From positions 2,046,001-2,110,000 of the forward strand of contig NZ_CP117883.1 in the NCBI RefSeq assembly GCF_028736215.1: a stretch of DNA of 64,000 nt, written 5' to 3'. Both the position numbers and the translations under genes were made by a program. This stretch comes from Mucilaginibacter sp. KACC 22773 (lineage in GTDB: Bacteria; Bacteroidota; Bacteroidia; Sphingobacteriales; Sphingobacteriaceae). The notes below the pieces were generated by a model. That model was given only the letters and a program-made list of their open reading frames with translations. It made no database searches and was not told the origin of the DNA. How positions within the stretch are numbered: position 1 is the stretch's first letter; each line of letters begins with the position of its first letter. Positions 50,037 through 60,033 of the stretch are shown here, in pieces.

Positions 50037-53000
50037 CTATCTGTTTTCCAGCACAGCAAATTTACCGCCGTAATCATTTAATTCGTCCTGGAATTGTTTA
50101 TGTAATCCTGTTTCGTTGTATGCTTTGGTGGTTTCTGCCAATCCGTTCAATACATACAGCTGAAATTGTACTTCGCCAACGTTAAGGGCTTCGGGTTTAT
50201 CTTTTAAAAGGGTGTAATTATAGGCAAGCTGGTCGGTAAGGTAATTGCCTATGCCTTTGGCATAGCGGTTGGCCAGCTCCTTGTCGTTGAGTTTATAGGC
50301 TAACTGGGCCAACAGCAGCTTACGATGAGCGGTATCAATGTTGGGGTTAATGTCGGGCATTTCCTGGTCAAACTTATGCAGGGCATTTAGGGCCAGGTCG
50401 CTGCGCCCATCTTTAATCAAGCCTTGGGCAAGGTCGTGAAAGGTGGTTTCCAGGTAAGGGTAAAACTGGGTTTTGCTTACATCGTCAAGATAGCGGGCAT
50501 GTTTAAAATTGCCGTATTTAAACTTGTTCATTACGTTGTTGTACATTACCAGGCTGTTTACCTTGCCTAACTGGTCGTGCACTGCTGTATCGGCCTTAAA
50601 TGGAATGAGGCGGTAGGTAAATCCTTCTTTATACAGGTAAGGCTGCATTCCCACCATATATTCAGGAGCTACCCCGATGGTGAAACATATCGGGCGTTTC
50701 CAATCGTTATGGGCCAGCAGGTCTATTATGGCCAGTTTATCTTTGTATAGGTAATCGCCAGTATATGTCCACTCCATGCTGTTGGTCAGCTTAGCCTTTT
50801 GTTGCGGGGTTACCCCGCCTTTTTTTACCAGCTCGTCCGGATCAACTTTAAGTTTAAAATTTTTGGTGGGCAGGTAGTTCATGCTTTCGCCGCTTTGGTA
50901 TTGTACTTTGGTGCGTTCATCATCGGACGTGATGAAATCAAATACCTCTTTTACATCAACAGAACCAGGTATTTTGGCATCATTATAAACCATAAAATCG
51001 CGTACGCCCTGTTTGTATTTATCAAAAGGCATGGTAATGGGCAACGGGGCCGATTGGTTCATGGGCTTTTGCATCTGGCGGATGTACCAATCGCCGCTAA
51101 ACAGGCTGGTACAAACTATACGCACATCGGGCCTTACGCCTTCAACTTCCTGATCGTACCAAAGGGAGTAGGTGTCATTATCGCCATTGGTAAACAGGAT
51201 AGCATTTTTGGGGCACGAGATCAGAAAATTATACGCCATATCATGTGCCGTCATCTTGGTCGAGCGGTCATGATCGCCCCATTCCTGCCTGGCCATTAAA
51301 ACAGGGGCAACAAGCAAGCAAACAGCCACCGAAGCAAAAGCAGCTCCCTTTGCATTTACTTTATGCCGTATAAAATCATTAATAGCCAGCACGCCCAGGC
51401 CTATCCAGATGGCAAAGGCGTAAAAGGAGCCTACGTACGAGTAATCGCGTTCGCGGGGCTGTATGTTGGCCTGGTTAACATATAGTACAATGGCCAGGCC
51501 CGTAAAAAACCACAGCAGGGCAATAACTATAGCATCGGCTTTTTTGCGTTTAATGTGGTAGGCCATGCCCAATAAGCCAACAACCAAAGGCAAGGCATAT
51601 AAAGGAGTATAGGTATTGGAGCTGGTTATCGATTTTGGCAGGTGTTTGCTGCCATCAAACCAGCCCGATGTCCAGTTACCATCTATTGATACTGCGCTGG
51701 TTTGGCCGTCGGCATCATTGTAGCGGCCAACAAAATTCCATAAAAAGTAGCGCCAGTACATCTGGTACATTTGCCAGCTTAGCATCCACTTCATGTTATC
51801 GGCAAAAGTGGGGCTTTGCCCCTCGGCTAATTGCAACCATTGTTTGTAAAACTGTACGTTTTGGGCATATTGCGGATCGCCCTGCGTACTGTGCATACGT
51901 GGCATAAGTGTGTTATGATCGTACGTGTTGATGAGTTTTTTGCCGTTTACTTCGTACCGTTCGGCGCCCTTGCGGTAAAGGTTTTTACCTTCCTGCTGAT
52001 CGGTAAGTTTGGCGTCAAAGTAGGGGCCATAAAGCAATGGTGTTTCGCCATATTGGATGCGGCCAAGATAATCGTTAAGTGTAAAGGCATTATCCGGGTG
52101 CGAGTTATTCAGATCGGTATTGGCAGTGGCCCGGATTGGGATATAAAAAAATGACCCGTAACCAAAGTAAATGAAGGCAAGGCAAATCAAGGCCAGGTTT
52201 AGCGCAGGCTTTTTATGGCGGATGCTGTACCGGATACCCAGGGCTAATGAAGCTACAATCAACATTACAAAACACATGGCACCGCTGCCAAAACCCAGGC
52301 CCAGGGAGTTCACAAAAAACAGGTCGGAGTAAGCTGCGAATTTGATGGTGTATTCCCTGATGCCATACTGTACCAAACCAAGTAATACGATGCTGAGCAA
52401 AAATACCACGATGCCGCTTTTTACAGTTGGGTTTTTATACCTGCGGAAATAATACACCATGGTAATAGCCGGGATGGTTAACAGGTTAAGCAGGTGGATG
52501 CCTATGGATAAGCCCATGAGGTAGGCTATTAAAACTATCCATTTATCGGCGCCCCGTTCATCAGCATGTGCCTCCCATTTTAAAATGGCCCAGAATACTA
52601 CAGCTGTACAAAGCGAAGACAGGGCGAATACAATGGTCTCTACCGCCGAAAACCAAAAGGTATCGGTATAAGCAAAGGCCAAAGAACCAACCAGGCCGGC
52701 CCCCATTATCGCAATCAGTTGTGATGATGTGATTGTTTCGCCTTTTGCGACAAGCAGCTTTTTGGCCAGCGCGGTAATTGTCCAGAACAAAAACATTACC
52801 GTGGCAGCGCTTGCAAGGGCCGAACCGAGGTTGGTAAAATAAGGTACTTTGGTTTTATCACCCATGGATAGCAGCGAAAATACTTTACCCAGCATGGCAA
52901 ACAGGGGGTAACCTGGCTGGTGCGATACCTGCAGGCGGTAGGCGCAGGCTATAAACTCGCCGCAATCCCAAAAGCTAACTGATGGCTCGAGTGTTAAAAT

Positions 53001-53066
53001 GTAGGTTGTAAGGGCAATTACGAGGCAAAGCCAGCCCAGCAGATTGTTGATTTTGTTGTACTGCAT
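50037..53066 (-). CDS. DUF2723 family polytopic membrane protein (GT-C type, probable O-mannosyltransferase relative)
   Basis: This 1009-residue protein starts LCLVIALTTYILTLEPSVSFWDCGEFIACAYRLQVSHQPGYPL, the DUF2723 signature. Asp in FWDCGEF and the GHPTGTPL-like HQPGYPL loop resemble GT-C active sites. About 12 transmembrane helices lie in the first ~600 residues, followed by a periplasmic part and a C-terminal helical repeat region (residues ~870-1000). The human DUF2723 protein TMEM260 is an O-mannosyltransferase, which suggests that this enzyme transfers a lipid-linked sugar to exported proteins. The acceptor is unknown. It is a single gene, converging with kdsB. Confidence 0.85.
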   Translation of the reverse strand: MQYNKINNLLGWLCLVIALTTYILTLEPSVSFWDCGEFIACAYRLQVSHQPGYPLFAMLGKVFSLLSMGDKTKVPYFTNLGSALASAATVMFLFWTITALAKKLLVAKGETITSSQLIAIMGAGLVGSLAFAYTDTFWFSAVETIVFALSSLCTAVVFWAILKWEAHADERGADKWIVLIAYLMGLSIGIHLLNLLTIPAITMVYYFRRYKNPTVKSGIVVFLLSIVLLGLVQYGIREYTIKFAAYSDLFFVNSLGLGFGSGAMCFVMLIVASLALGIRYSIRHKKPALNLALICLAFIYFGYGSFFYIPIRATANTDLNNSHPDNAFTLNDYLGRIQYGETPLLYGPYFDAKLTDQQEGKNLYRKGAERYEVNGKKLINTYDHNTLMPRMHSTQGDPQYAQNVQFYKQWLQLAEGQSPTFADNMKWMLSWQMYQMYWRYFLWNFVGRYNDADGQTSAVSIDGNWTSGWFDGSKHLPKSITSSNTYTPLYALPLVVGLLGMAYHIKRKKADAIVIALLWFFTGLAIVLYVNQANIQPRERDYSYVGSFYAFAIWIGLGVLAINDFIRHKVNAKGAAFASVAVCLLVAPVLMARQEWGDHDRSTKMTAHDMAYNFLISCPKNAILFTNGDNDTYSLWYDQEVEGVRPDVRIVCTSLFSGDWYIRQMQKPMNQSAPLPITMPFDKYKQGVRDFMVYNDAKIPGSVDVKEVFDFITSDDERTKVQYQSGESMNYLPTKNFKLKVDPDELVKKGGVTPQQKAKLTNSMEWTYTGDYLYKDKLAIIDLLAHNDWKRPICFTIGVAPEYMVGMQPYLYKEGFTYRLIPFKADTAVHDQLGKVNSLVMYNNVMNKFKYGNFKHARYLDDVSKTQFYPYLETTFHDLAQGLIKDGRSDLALNALHKFDQEMPDINPNIDTAHRKLLLAQLAYKLNDKELANRYAKGIGNYLTDQLAYNYTLLKDKPEALNVGEVQFQLYVLNGLAETTKAYNETGLHKQFQDELNDYGGKFAVLENR

Positions 53067-53492
53067 TATTAATAAGGTTGTAAATGTTTTATCATACGTT
53101 AACGCGGTACAATTTCGAAGTAAAATATCGGAAGGCCATAGGCATTAACATCTGCTTAACATCTTTTAACAAAATTTAACTTATTGATTTTGAGTGAGTA
53201 GGTAAGGATGGCTTACCGTATAACCCTATAATTAATCACCAATAAATTAGAGGCAAAAACAACAACAACATTATCAAATTTAAAACGTACAAAGAATATT
53301 AGCCGATTTAACAAATACCCAATATCTGGGCGATAAAATGGCTGGTTAACCAATAAGAAAGCGACCTAATAATCATCAATTAATAAACCGTAGCTTTTCA
53401 GTAAATCGCTCAGGTATTTAATGTTTTTGGCCGTTATTACTCCTTCTTTTGTTTAAATAAAAAAAAATACACCGGGATAAACCTTTTCAGTC
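53067..53492. other. 426-bp divergent intergenic region before the FIST gene
   Basis: No ORF or repeat stands out. The sequence is AT-rich, especially 53220-53480. I see no exact promoter match. TTCTTTTG (53444-53451) is a one-mismatch -7 box for the FIST gene, with no good -33. A long regulatory leader is possible. Confidence 0.4.
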
Positions 53493-54629
53493 ATGAGAAC
53501 CAGACAGCATCATTTTATCAACAATAAGTGGATTGATTTCAATGCCGATAGTGAATTTGAGGAGGCAAAATGCCAGCTTGTGCTTGTATTTGGCGCCACC
53601 CAGCTAATTATGGTGCCGGCTGTGTATGAGTATCTGAAAATAAAATATCCCGTTGCCGATATTGTTTTTTCCTCAACTTCGGGCGAGATACTGGACAGCG
53701 AGGTATATGACGATAGTATTGTAGTTACCGCCATCGAGTTTGAAAAATCAAACATAAGTTGTGCTACAACCCACGTAAGCAATCAAACCAGCAGCTTTGA
53801 AACGGGTGCTTACCTGATGTCGCAGCTGGATAAAAATGGCTTGAAATGTGTGTTCATTATTTCCGATGGTACGTTTATTAACGGTAGCGACCTGGTGGCT
53901 GGTTTTAATAGCGATAACCTTAATAATGTGCCGGTAACAGGTGGCCTGGCGGGCGATGCGGCCAGGTTTAACAGCACGTTTACCAGCCTTAACAATATAC
54001 CGGCGCAAGGTAATGTAACCGCTATTGGTTTTTACGGCGATAATTTGGTTATCAGCCACGGTTCAAATGGGGGATGGGATGAGTTTGGCCCGCAACGTAC
54101 TATAACCAAATCTGATAAAAATGTATTGTTCGAGATTGATAACAAGAGTGCGCTTGACCTTTACAAAGAATATCTTGGCGAATATGTAAAAGAGTTGCCG
54201 GGATCGGCTCTGTTGTTTCCGTTATCATTAAGCATACCAGGGTCTGATAAAAAGTTAGTACGTACAATTTTGAGTGTTAACGAACAGGAAAAATCCATGA
54301 CCTTTGCAGGTAACCTGCCAGAGGGGAGCCACGTGCGGCTGATGAAAGCCAACTTTGATAAGCTGATAAATGCATCGTCAACTGCGGCAACAGATGCTTC
54401 GGATAGGGCGGCGGCCACTAATCTTGCCATTATGGTGAGCTGCGTAGGTCGTAAACTGGTGCTTAACGAGCGTACCGACGAGGAATTAATGGTGGCTAAA
54501 CAGGTTTTTGGCGACAAAACGGTGATTGCAGGCTTTTACTCCTACGGCGAGTTATCCCCATTGAACAAAGGCTCAAATTGCGAACTGCACAATCAAACCA
54601 TGACCATTACCACTTTTACTGAGAACTAA
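53493..54629 (+). CDS. FIST-domain sensor protein
   Basis: This 378-residue protein is made of FIST_N (about 25-230; VFGATQLIMVPAVYEYLK, FSSTSGEILDSEVYDDSIVVTAIEF, GLAGDAARFN, AIGFYGDNLVISHGSNGGWDEFGP) and FIST_C (about 240-365; ALDLYKEYLGEYVKELPGSALLFPL, GSHVRLMKAN, GELSPLNKGSNCELHNQTMTI). FIST proteins are input modules. Those called NosP bind heme and nitric oxide and control a hybrid kinase encoded next to them. Here the kinase follows 3 nt later, so the same arrangement is likely. Heme binding here is untested. Confidence 0.92.
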   Translation: MRTRQHHFINNKWIDFNADSEFEEAKCQLVLVFGATQLIMVPAVYEYLKIKYPVADIVFSSTSGEILDSEVYDDSIVVTAIEFEKSNISCATTHVSNQTSSFETGAYLMSQLDKNGLKCVFIISDGTFINGSDLVAGFNSDNLNNVPVTGGLAGDAARFNSTFTSLNNIPAQGNVTAIGFYGDNLVISHGSNGGWDEFGPQRTITKSDKNVLFEIDNKSALDLYKEYLGEYVKELPGSALLFPLSLSIPGSDKKLVRTILSVNEQEKSMTFAGNLPEGSHVRLMKANFDKLINASSTAATDASDRAAATNLAIMVSCVGRKLVLNERTDEELMVAKQVFGDKTVIAGFYSYGELSPLNKGSNCELHNQTMTITTFTEN

Positions 54630-54632
54630 TTT

Positions 54633-56165
54633 ATGGACTACCATTACCTGTTAGCTAAGCAAATAAGAAAAATGCTGCCGGCCCAATATCTGCAGGATGA
54701 GGCTATTTTGCAGTTTTTGAGTGCTGTAGATAATAGTTTTAAAAACTTTGACAAATCAATAAGGCTTGCCGATCATGCCTTTAACATCAGCGAACGCGAA
54801 TACCTGGCTGCAACTGACGATCTTAAGCAACAAAACGAGATCAAAAAAAGATCAATACAACAATTAAAGGAAGCCATAAAAGCGCTTAATCCCGATGTTG
54901 AGCTAAACCTTTCCGATTCGGATGATGACCTGATCCATATCATCAGCTTTTTGCAGGAACGTATAACCAAGGCCAAAGAACTGGAAGTAGAGCTTATTCA
55001 ATCAAAAGAACTTGCCGAAAAAGCGGCCATGGCCAAAGCGCAGTTTTTGAGCATCATGAGCCATGAAATACGTACGCCGATGAACGCTGTAATAGGCTTT
55101 ACGCATTTACTCATTCACCAGGACCCTAAACCCGAGCAAAAAGAATTTTTGGGTTTTTTAAAATTTTCGGCCGAAAACCTATTGGTGTTGATTAATGATA
55201 TATTGGATTTTAGCAAAATTGAGGCTGGTAAAGTTGAATTTGAACAAGTCGATTTCAGCGTAATCGAACTGATTAAAAATACCCGTCTATCGTTGCTGCA
55301 AAAAGCAAACGAAAAAAATATCCAGATTAAACTGATGATGGACCACGACCTGCCCAATGCTATTATAGGCGATCCGGTACGGTTGGGGCAGATATTAACC
55401 AACTTGATAAGCAATGCCGTGAAATTTACCAATAAAGGAAAGGTCACCATTACAGCCACAATGGCCGGTAACGACGGCGAAAACTCGACTATTGATTTTG
55501 AAGTTGCTGATACCGGTATTGGAATTATGCCCGATAAAATTGACCATATTTTTGATAGCTTTAACCAGGCCAGTACCGATACTACCCGCAAATATGGAGG
55601 CACAGGATTGGGCCTTACCATTACAAAACGCCTTTTACAATTGTTAGGTACTGATATTAAACTGAAAAGTGAATTTGGCGTTGGGTCTGTTTTTAGCTTT
55701 AGCCTGGTGTTTAAAAACAGCAAAAAGCACCTAAGCAGTACATCAGACAGCGACGAATTTTATGCCCTAAAAAGCCTGAAAGGTACCAGGCTGCTGATAG
55801 CCGAGGATAACCAGATTAATGTAATATTGGCTAAACATTTTATGAAGCAATGGGACGTGGAGTGCGATGTAGCCGAGAATGGCGAAATTGCGCTGATGCT
55901 GGTACAGACCCATAACTACGACCTGGTACTGATGGATTTACAAATGCCCGAAATGGATGGCTATCAAACCACTGCGGCAATACGTAACTTGGAGGGCGAG
56001 AAGTATAAAAAACTGCCCATTATAGCGCTTACCGCCTCGGCCATGCTGGATATACAGGATATGGCATTTACCGTTGGGATGAATGACTACGTGAGCAAAC
56101 CATTTAATCCTAACGAACTTCACCGCAAAATAGCTTTGTACAGTAAGCATCAGGCAATAGTTTAA
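54633..56165 (+). CDS. Hybrid histidine kinase (partner of the FIST protein)
   Basis: This 510-residue soluble kinase has no transmembrane helix. A coiled-coil N-terminal region (about 45-135) precedes HisKA, with the phospho-acceptor H144 in SHEIRTPMN. HATPase motifs follow (N-box NLISNAVKF, G1 DTGIGI, G2 GGTGLGL), then a receiver domain with phospho-acceptor D435 in VLMDLQMPEMDG and SKPFN. It has no input domain of its own, so the FIST protein probably supplies the signal. No output regulator or Hpt is adjacent. The stand-alone Hpt at 25.3 kb is a candidate acceptor. Confidence 0.93.
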   Translation: MDYHYLLAKQIRKMLPAQYLQDEAILQFLSAVDNSFKNFDKSIRLADHAFNISEREYLAATDDLKQQNEIKKRSIQQLKEAIKALNPDVELNLSDSDDDLIHIISFLQERITKAKELEVELIQSKELAEKAAMAKAQFLSIMSHEIRTPMNAVIGFTHLLIHQDPKPEQKEFLGFLKFSAENLLVLINDILDFSKIEAGKVEFEQVDFSVIELIKNTRLSLLQKANEKNIQIKLMMDHDLPNAIIGDPVRLGQILTNLISNAVKFTNKGKVTITATMAGNDGENSTIDFEVADTGIGIMPDKIDHIFDSFNQASTDTTRKYGGTGLGLTITKRLLQLLGTDIKLKSEFGVGSVFSFSLVFKNSKKHLSSTSDSDEFYALKSLKGTRLLIAEDNQINVILAKHFMKQWDVECDVAENGEIALMLVQTHNYDLVLMDLQMPEMDGYQTTAAIRNLEGEKYKKLPIIALTASAMLDIQDMAFTVGMNDYVSKPFNPNELHRKIALYSKHQAIV

Positions 56166-56297
56166 CTATTTGTCATTTCATTAAGTTGTATATTTGTAAT
56201 TGTCTCAATAATAAAATGTTATAAATCCGGGTGTTTACTAAATATCAAGATTTGGCCGTTTTTTCTCAACAAGTACACCAAAGCCTGAAAATTTTCT

Positions 56298-56305
56298 TAC
56301 TTTTG
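56298..56305 (+). promoter_or_regulatory. -7 box TACTTTTG before pyrG
   Basis: This is an exact TAnnTTTG match and the same octamer as before the gene at 35761. The leader would be about 53 nt. No clear -33. Confidence 0.45.
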
Positions 56306-56364
56306 TATCCCGTACACAAACATTTGGTTTCGGCATAAAACCGCAGCCATTTTTCAAAAAAATC

Positions 56365-57975
56365 ATGACTAAATATATTTTTGTTACGGGTGGCGTTACC
56401 TCGTCGTTAGGAAAAGGTATTATCTCAGCCTCATTAGCCAAATTACTTCAATCGCGCGGTTATCGTGTCACAATCCAAAAGTTTGACCCCTATATCAATA
56501 TTGATCCGGGAACGTTAAACCCATACGAGCATGGCGAATGCTACGTAACCGAGGATGGCGCCGAAACAGATTTAGACCTTGGTCATTACGAACGCTTTTT
56601 AAATACACCAACATCAAAAGCCAATAACATTACTACCGGCCGTATTTATCAAAATGTAATCAATAAAGAGCGTGAAGGTGCTTTTTTAGGTAAAACGGTA
56701 CAAGTAGTACCACACATCACCGACGAAATTAAACGAAATTTCCGTATCCTTGGCGAAAGCGGTGATTACGATATCGTAATTACGGAATTGGGTGGTACTG
56801 TGGGTGACATCGAGTCATTGCCTTATATCGAGGCTGTACGCCAGTTCAGGTGGGAGATAGGTTCGGGTAACTCATTGGTTATTCACCTTACTTTGGTCCC
56901 TTTCCTTGCGGCCGCAGGCGAGTTAAAAACCAAGCCAACCCAGCACTCGGTAAAAATGCTGCTTGAATATGGCATTCAGCCCGATGTTTTGGTTTGCCGT
57001 ACCGAGCATCACCTGAATATGGATATCCGAAAAAAAATCGCGCTTTTCTGTAACGTAAATATTAACGCGGTTATTGAATCTATTGATGCCTCAACTATTT
57101 ACGATGTGCCTTTGCTGATGCTGAAAGAGCAACTGGATAAAACAGTACTTACCAAATTAAAATTATCGCACAAAAATGAACCGAGCCTGGATAACTGGAA
57201 AGATTTCCTGGGCCGCTTAAAAAATCCTACCGCAGATGTACGCATTGCCCTGGTAGGCAAATATGTAGAATTACCGGATGCCTATAAATCCATCACCGAA
57301 GCGTTCATTCACGCGGGCGCTGCCAAAGAGTGTAAGGTAAGGGTTGAATATATACCATCAGAAAGCCTGACGCCCGAAAACGCCATAGAAAAGCTTAAAG
57401 GCATGCACGGTGTGCTGGTTGCCCCTGGTTTTGGCGAACGTGGTTTTGAAGGTAAAATTGAAGCTATCCGTTATGTACGCGAAAACAACATACCTTTCTT
57501 TGGTATTTGTTTGGGCATGCAATGCGCGGTTGTTGAGTTTGGCCGCAATGTTTTGGGCCTTGAAAATGCCAACAGCACCGAGATGAACCCCGACACCAGG
57601 CACCCTGTTATTGGAATGATGGAAGATCAAAAAAACATCACCAATAAAGGAGGCACCATGCGCCTGGGGGCCTATGCCTGCGAGTTGAAAAAGAACAGTA
57701 AGGCTGCTGCTATATATGGTAAAACCAGTATATCCGAAAGGCACCGTCACCGTTACGAGTTTAATAACGTGTACTTGAAACAGTACGAAGCAGCCGGTTT
57801 GATACCTTCTGGAATTAACCCCGAGAATAACCTGGTGGAGGTTGTAGAGTTAAAAAATCACCCGTTTTTTGTGGGCTCGCAATTTCATCCCGAATTAAAA
57901 TCAACAGTTGCAAATCCGCACCCACTTTTTATTAACTTTGTCGCCGCTTCACTGGCTTATGCCCGTAAGAAATAA
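56365..57975 (+). CDS. pyrG: CTP synthase
   Basis: This 536-residue enzyme converts UTP to CTP with glutamine. The N-terminal synthase domain has [34 protein letters not shown] and [14 protein letters not shown]. The C-terminal class I glutaminase has the nucleophile Cys in [15 protein letters not shown] and the His/Glu pair in [10 protein letters not shown]. yidC follows 21 nt later, so the two genes are likely co-transcribed. Confidence 0.97.
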   Translation: MTKYIFVTGGVTSSLGKGIISASLAKLLQSRGYRVTIQKFDPYINIDPGTLNPYEHGECYVTEDGAETDLDLGHYERFLNTPTSKANNITTGRIYQNVINKEREGAFLGKTVQVVPHITDEIKRNFRILGESGDYDIVITELGGTVGDIESLPYIEAVRQFRWEIGSGNSLVIHLTLVPFLAAAGELKTKPTQHSVKMLLEYGIQPDVLVCRTEHHLNMDIRKKIALFCNVNINAVIESIDASTIYDVPLLMLKEQLDKTVLTKLKLSHKNEPSLDNWKDFLGRLKNPTADVRIALVGKYVELPDAYKSITEAFIHAGAAKECKVRVEYIPSESLTPENAIEKLKGMHGVLVAPGFGERGFEGKIEAIRYVRENNIPFFGICLGMQCAVVEFGRNVLGLENANSTEMNPDTRHPVIGMMEDQKNITNKGGTMRLGAYACELKKNSKAAAIYGKTSISERHRHRYEFNNVYLKQYEAAGLIPSGINPENNLVEVVELKNHPFFVGSQFHPELKSTVANPHPLFINFVAASLAYARKK

Positions 57976-57996
57976 GTAATTGTACGATACAATATA

Positions 57997-59817
57997 ATGG
58001 ATAAAAATACTTTCACAGGATTATTCCTGATTATGGCTATCATAGCCGGCTCAATTTATTTTTTAAAGCCGAATGAAGCCGAATTGAAAAAAGAGCGCCT
58101 GGTGCAACACCAGGATTCGGTAAAAAAGGGCTTGCTTAATAAAACAAATACGCCTGTGGCCGCTAAGTTTGATACCGCTAAAGCCGTGGTTAAAACTGTG
58201 GCCGATTCTGCAACTTTAAAAAGCCCCTTCGGCGCGGCATCTGTAGGCAGCGAGAAGCTTATCACTATAGAAAACCAGGAATTATTAGTTAAACTGAATA
58301 CCAAAGGTGGTAAAGTAGCATCTGTTGAGTTAAAAAATTATAAAACCTTTGATAAAAAGCCGCTGGTATTGTTTAGTGGCGATAAAGATCATTTTGGTTT
58401 AAACTTTAACGTTGGCGCTAAAAACATCAATACCGACGAGTATTATTTTACCCCAAGTGGAACCGATTTAAAAGTAGCCGAAAAAGATTCGGCTTCCATT
58501 ACCCTGCGTTTAAGCTACAGTCCAACACAGTATATTGATTATATATACAGCTTGAAAGGTACCGGTTTTAAATTAGGCCTTACCATTAAGCCAACCGGCC
58601 TTGATGGCGTTATGGCCAATAGCAGCAACCTTAACCTGAACTGGGCCGCCAGCCTGCACAAACAGGAAAAAGATATGAAACAGGAACGCCAGTATACAAC
58701 TGTTTACTACTATAATACAGATGGCGATGTTGATTATTTGAGCGAGACCAAGGACGACCAAAAAGAGGTTAGTGATAAAAAGATGACCTGGGTTGCTTTT
58801 AAACAGCATTTTTTCTCTGATGCGCTGGTGGCTAAAAATGGGATAAGCAAATCAAATTTTGCAGCAGTAACCGATGTAGCCGATACTACGGATGTAAGGC
58901 AGATGAAAGCCGATTTAACCTTAGTGCGCTCGGCCGATGGCAGCGTTCCCCTGGAGTTTTATTTTGGTCCTAACCGCTATTCAACGCTTAAGGCACAGGG
59001 CTCAGATTTACAAAAATTGGTTAACCTGGGCTGGGGCCCGTTAAAATATATCAACCAGTTTGCTGTGTTGCCGTTGTTTAACTTCCTGAACCAATTTAAC
59101 TGGAACTATGGGTTAATCATTTTGATACTGACAATTGCCCTTAAGCTGGTATTATCGCCGCTTACTTACAAATCATACCTGTCGATGGCTAAAATGCGTG
59201 TGCTGAAGCCCGAGATGGATGAAATAAAGGCAAAGGTAGGAGAGGATAACCCAACACTTTTACAACAGGAATACCTTAAGCTTTACAAAAAAGCGGGAGT
59301 AAACCCATTGGGTGGCTGTTTGCCGTTAGTGATACAGATGCCAATTGTTATCGCCTTTTTTAAGTTTTTCCCAAGCTTATTTGAACTGCGCGGACAAAGC
59401 TTTTTATGGATGCATGATTTATCAACGTATGATTCGGTAATTAAATTTGCCCCCATTATGGGTGTCGACCACATCAGTTTGATGTGTTTGCTGATGACCA
59501 TTTCTACATTGATATACACTTATTTTAATAACCAGATATCGGGGGCTACCGGGCAAATGAAATATATCGGCTACATTACGCCGCTTATATTCCTGATTAC
59601 CTTGAATAGCTATCCTTCAGGTTTGAATTATTACTACTTCCTGGCCAACATGCTTACATTTTTACAGCAATACCTGATTAAATTCATGGTTGATGATAAA
59701 AAAATTCATGCCCAAATCCAGGAAAACAAAAAGAAACCCGAGGAAAAGAAAAAGAAATCAGGTTTCCAGGCCCGTATGGAAGAGATGATGAAAAATCAAC
59801 AACAAGCTAAGAAATAG
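57997..59817 (+). CDS. yidC: Membrane protein insertase YidC
   Basis: This 606-residue inner-membrane insertase has an N-terminal anchor (residues ~5-22), a large periplasmic beta-sandwich domain of ~330 residues, and five C-terminal helices. These contain NQFNWNYGLIILILTIALKLVLSPLTYKSYLSMAKMR, QEYLKLYKKAGVNPLGGCLPLVIQMPI and GLNYYYFLANMLTFLQQYLIK. The C-tail is Lys-rich (KKPEEKKKKS), as in Bacteroidota YidC. It assembles membrane proteins with or without SecYEG. Confidence 0.96.
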   Translation: MDKNTFTGLFLIMAIIAGSIYFLKPNEAELKKERLVQHQDSVKKGLLNKTNTPVAAKFDTAKAVVKTVADSATLKSPFGAASVGSEKLITIENQELLVKLNTKGGKVASVELKNYKTFDKKPLVLFSGDKDHFGLNFNVGAKNINTDEYYFTPSGTDLKVAEKDSASITLRLSYSPTQYIDYIYSLKGTGFKLGLTIKPTGLDGVMANSSNLNLNWAASLHKQEKDMKQERQYTTVYYYNTDGDVDYLSETKDDQKEVSDKKMTWVAFKQHFFSDALVAKNGISKSNFAAVTDVADTTDVRQMKADLTLVRSADGSVPLEFYFGPNRYSTLKAQGSDLQKLVNLGWGPLKYINQFAVLPLFNFLNQFNWNYGLIILILTIALKLVLSPLTYKSYLSMAKMRVLKPEMDEIKAKVGEDNPTLLQQEYLKLYKKAGVNPLGGCLPLVIQMPIVIAFFKFFPSLFELRGQSFLWMHDLSTYDSVIKFAPIMGVDHISLMCLLMTISTLIYTYFNNQISGATGQMKYIGYITPLIFLITLNSYPSGLNYYYFLANMLTFLQQYLIKFMVDDKKIHAQIQENKKKPEEKKKKSGFQARMEEMMKNQQQAKK

Positions 59818-59845
59818 TTTTTTGTACGAAAGATTAAACTGTCAG

Positions 59846-59875
59846 ATATCCCGGGAGGTTTGCCTTTCGGGATAT
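59846..59875 (+). terminator. Terminator after yidC
   Basis: ATATCCCG and CGGGATAT (8-bp arms) enclose an inner AGG-TTTG-CCT hairpin, followed by TTTTG. Confidence 0.6.
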
Positions 59876-60033
59876 TTTGCGTTTGATGGGTGGGAAGCGT
59901 CAATTGTGTAAACGTAAATTTGCAGTTTGGTTAATCGCATACTCGGCCGGGTGTAATTTTAATGATACAAATACTCCTTAATTGCAATAACATTTTTTTA
60001 ACTTAGAAGCTGTTTTGTTATCAATAAAATTTA

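Noticed and set aside
55115..55723. 202-codon minus-strand ORF in the hybrid kinase
   Set aside because: It is a shadow of the HisKA/HATPase coding region.
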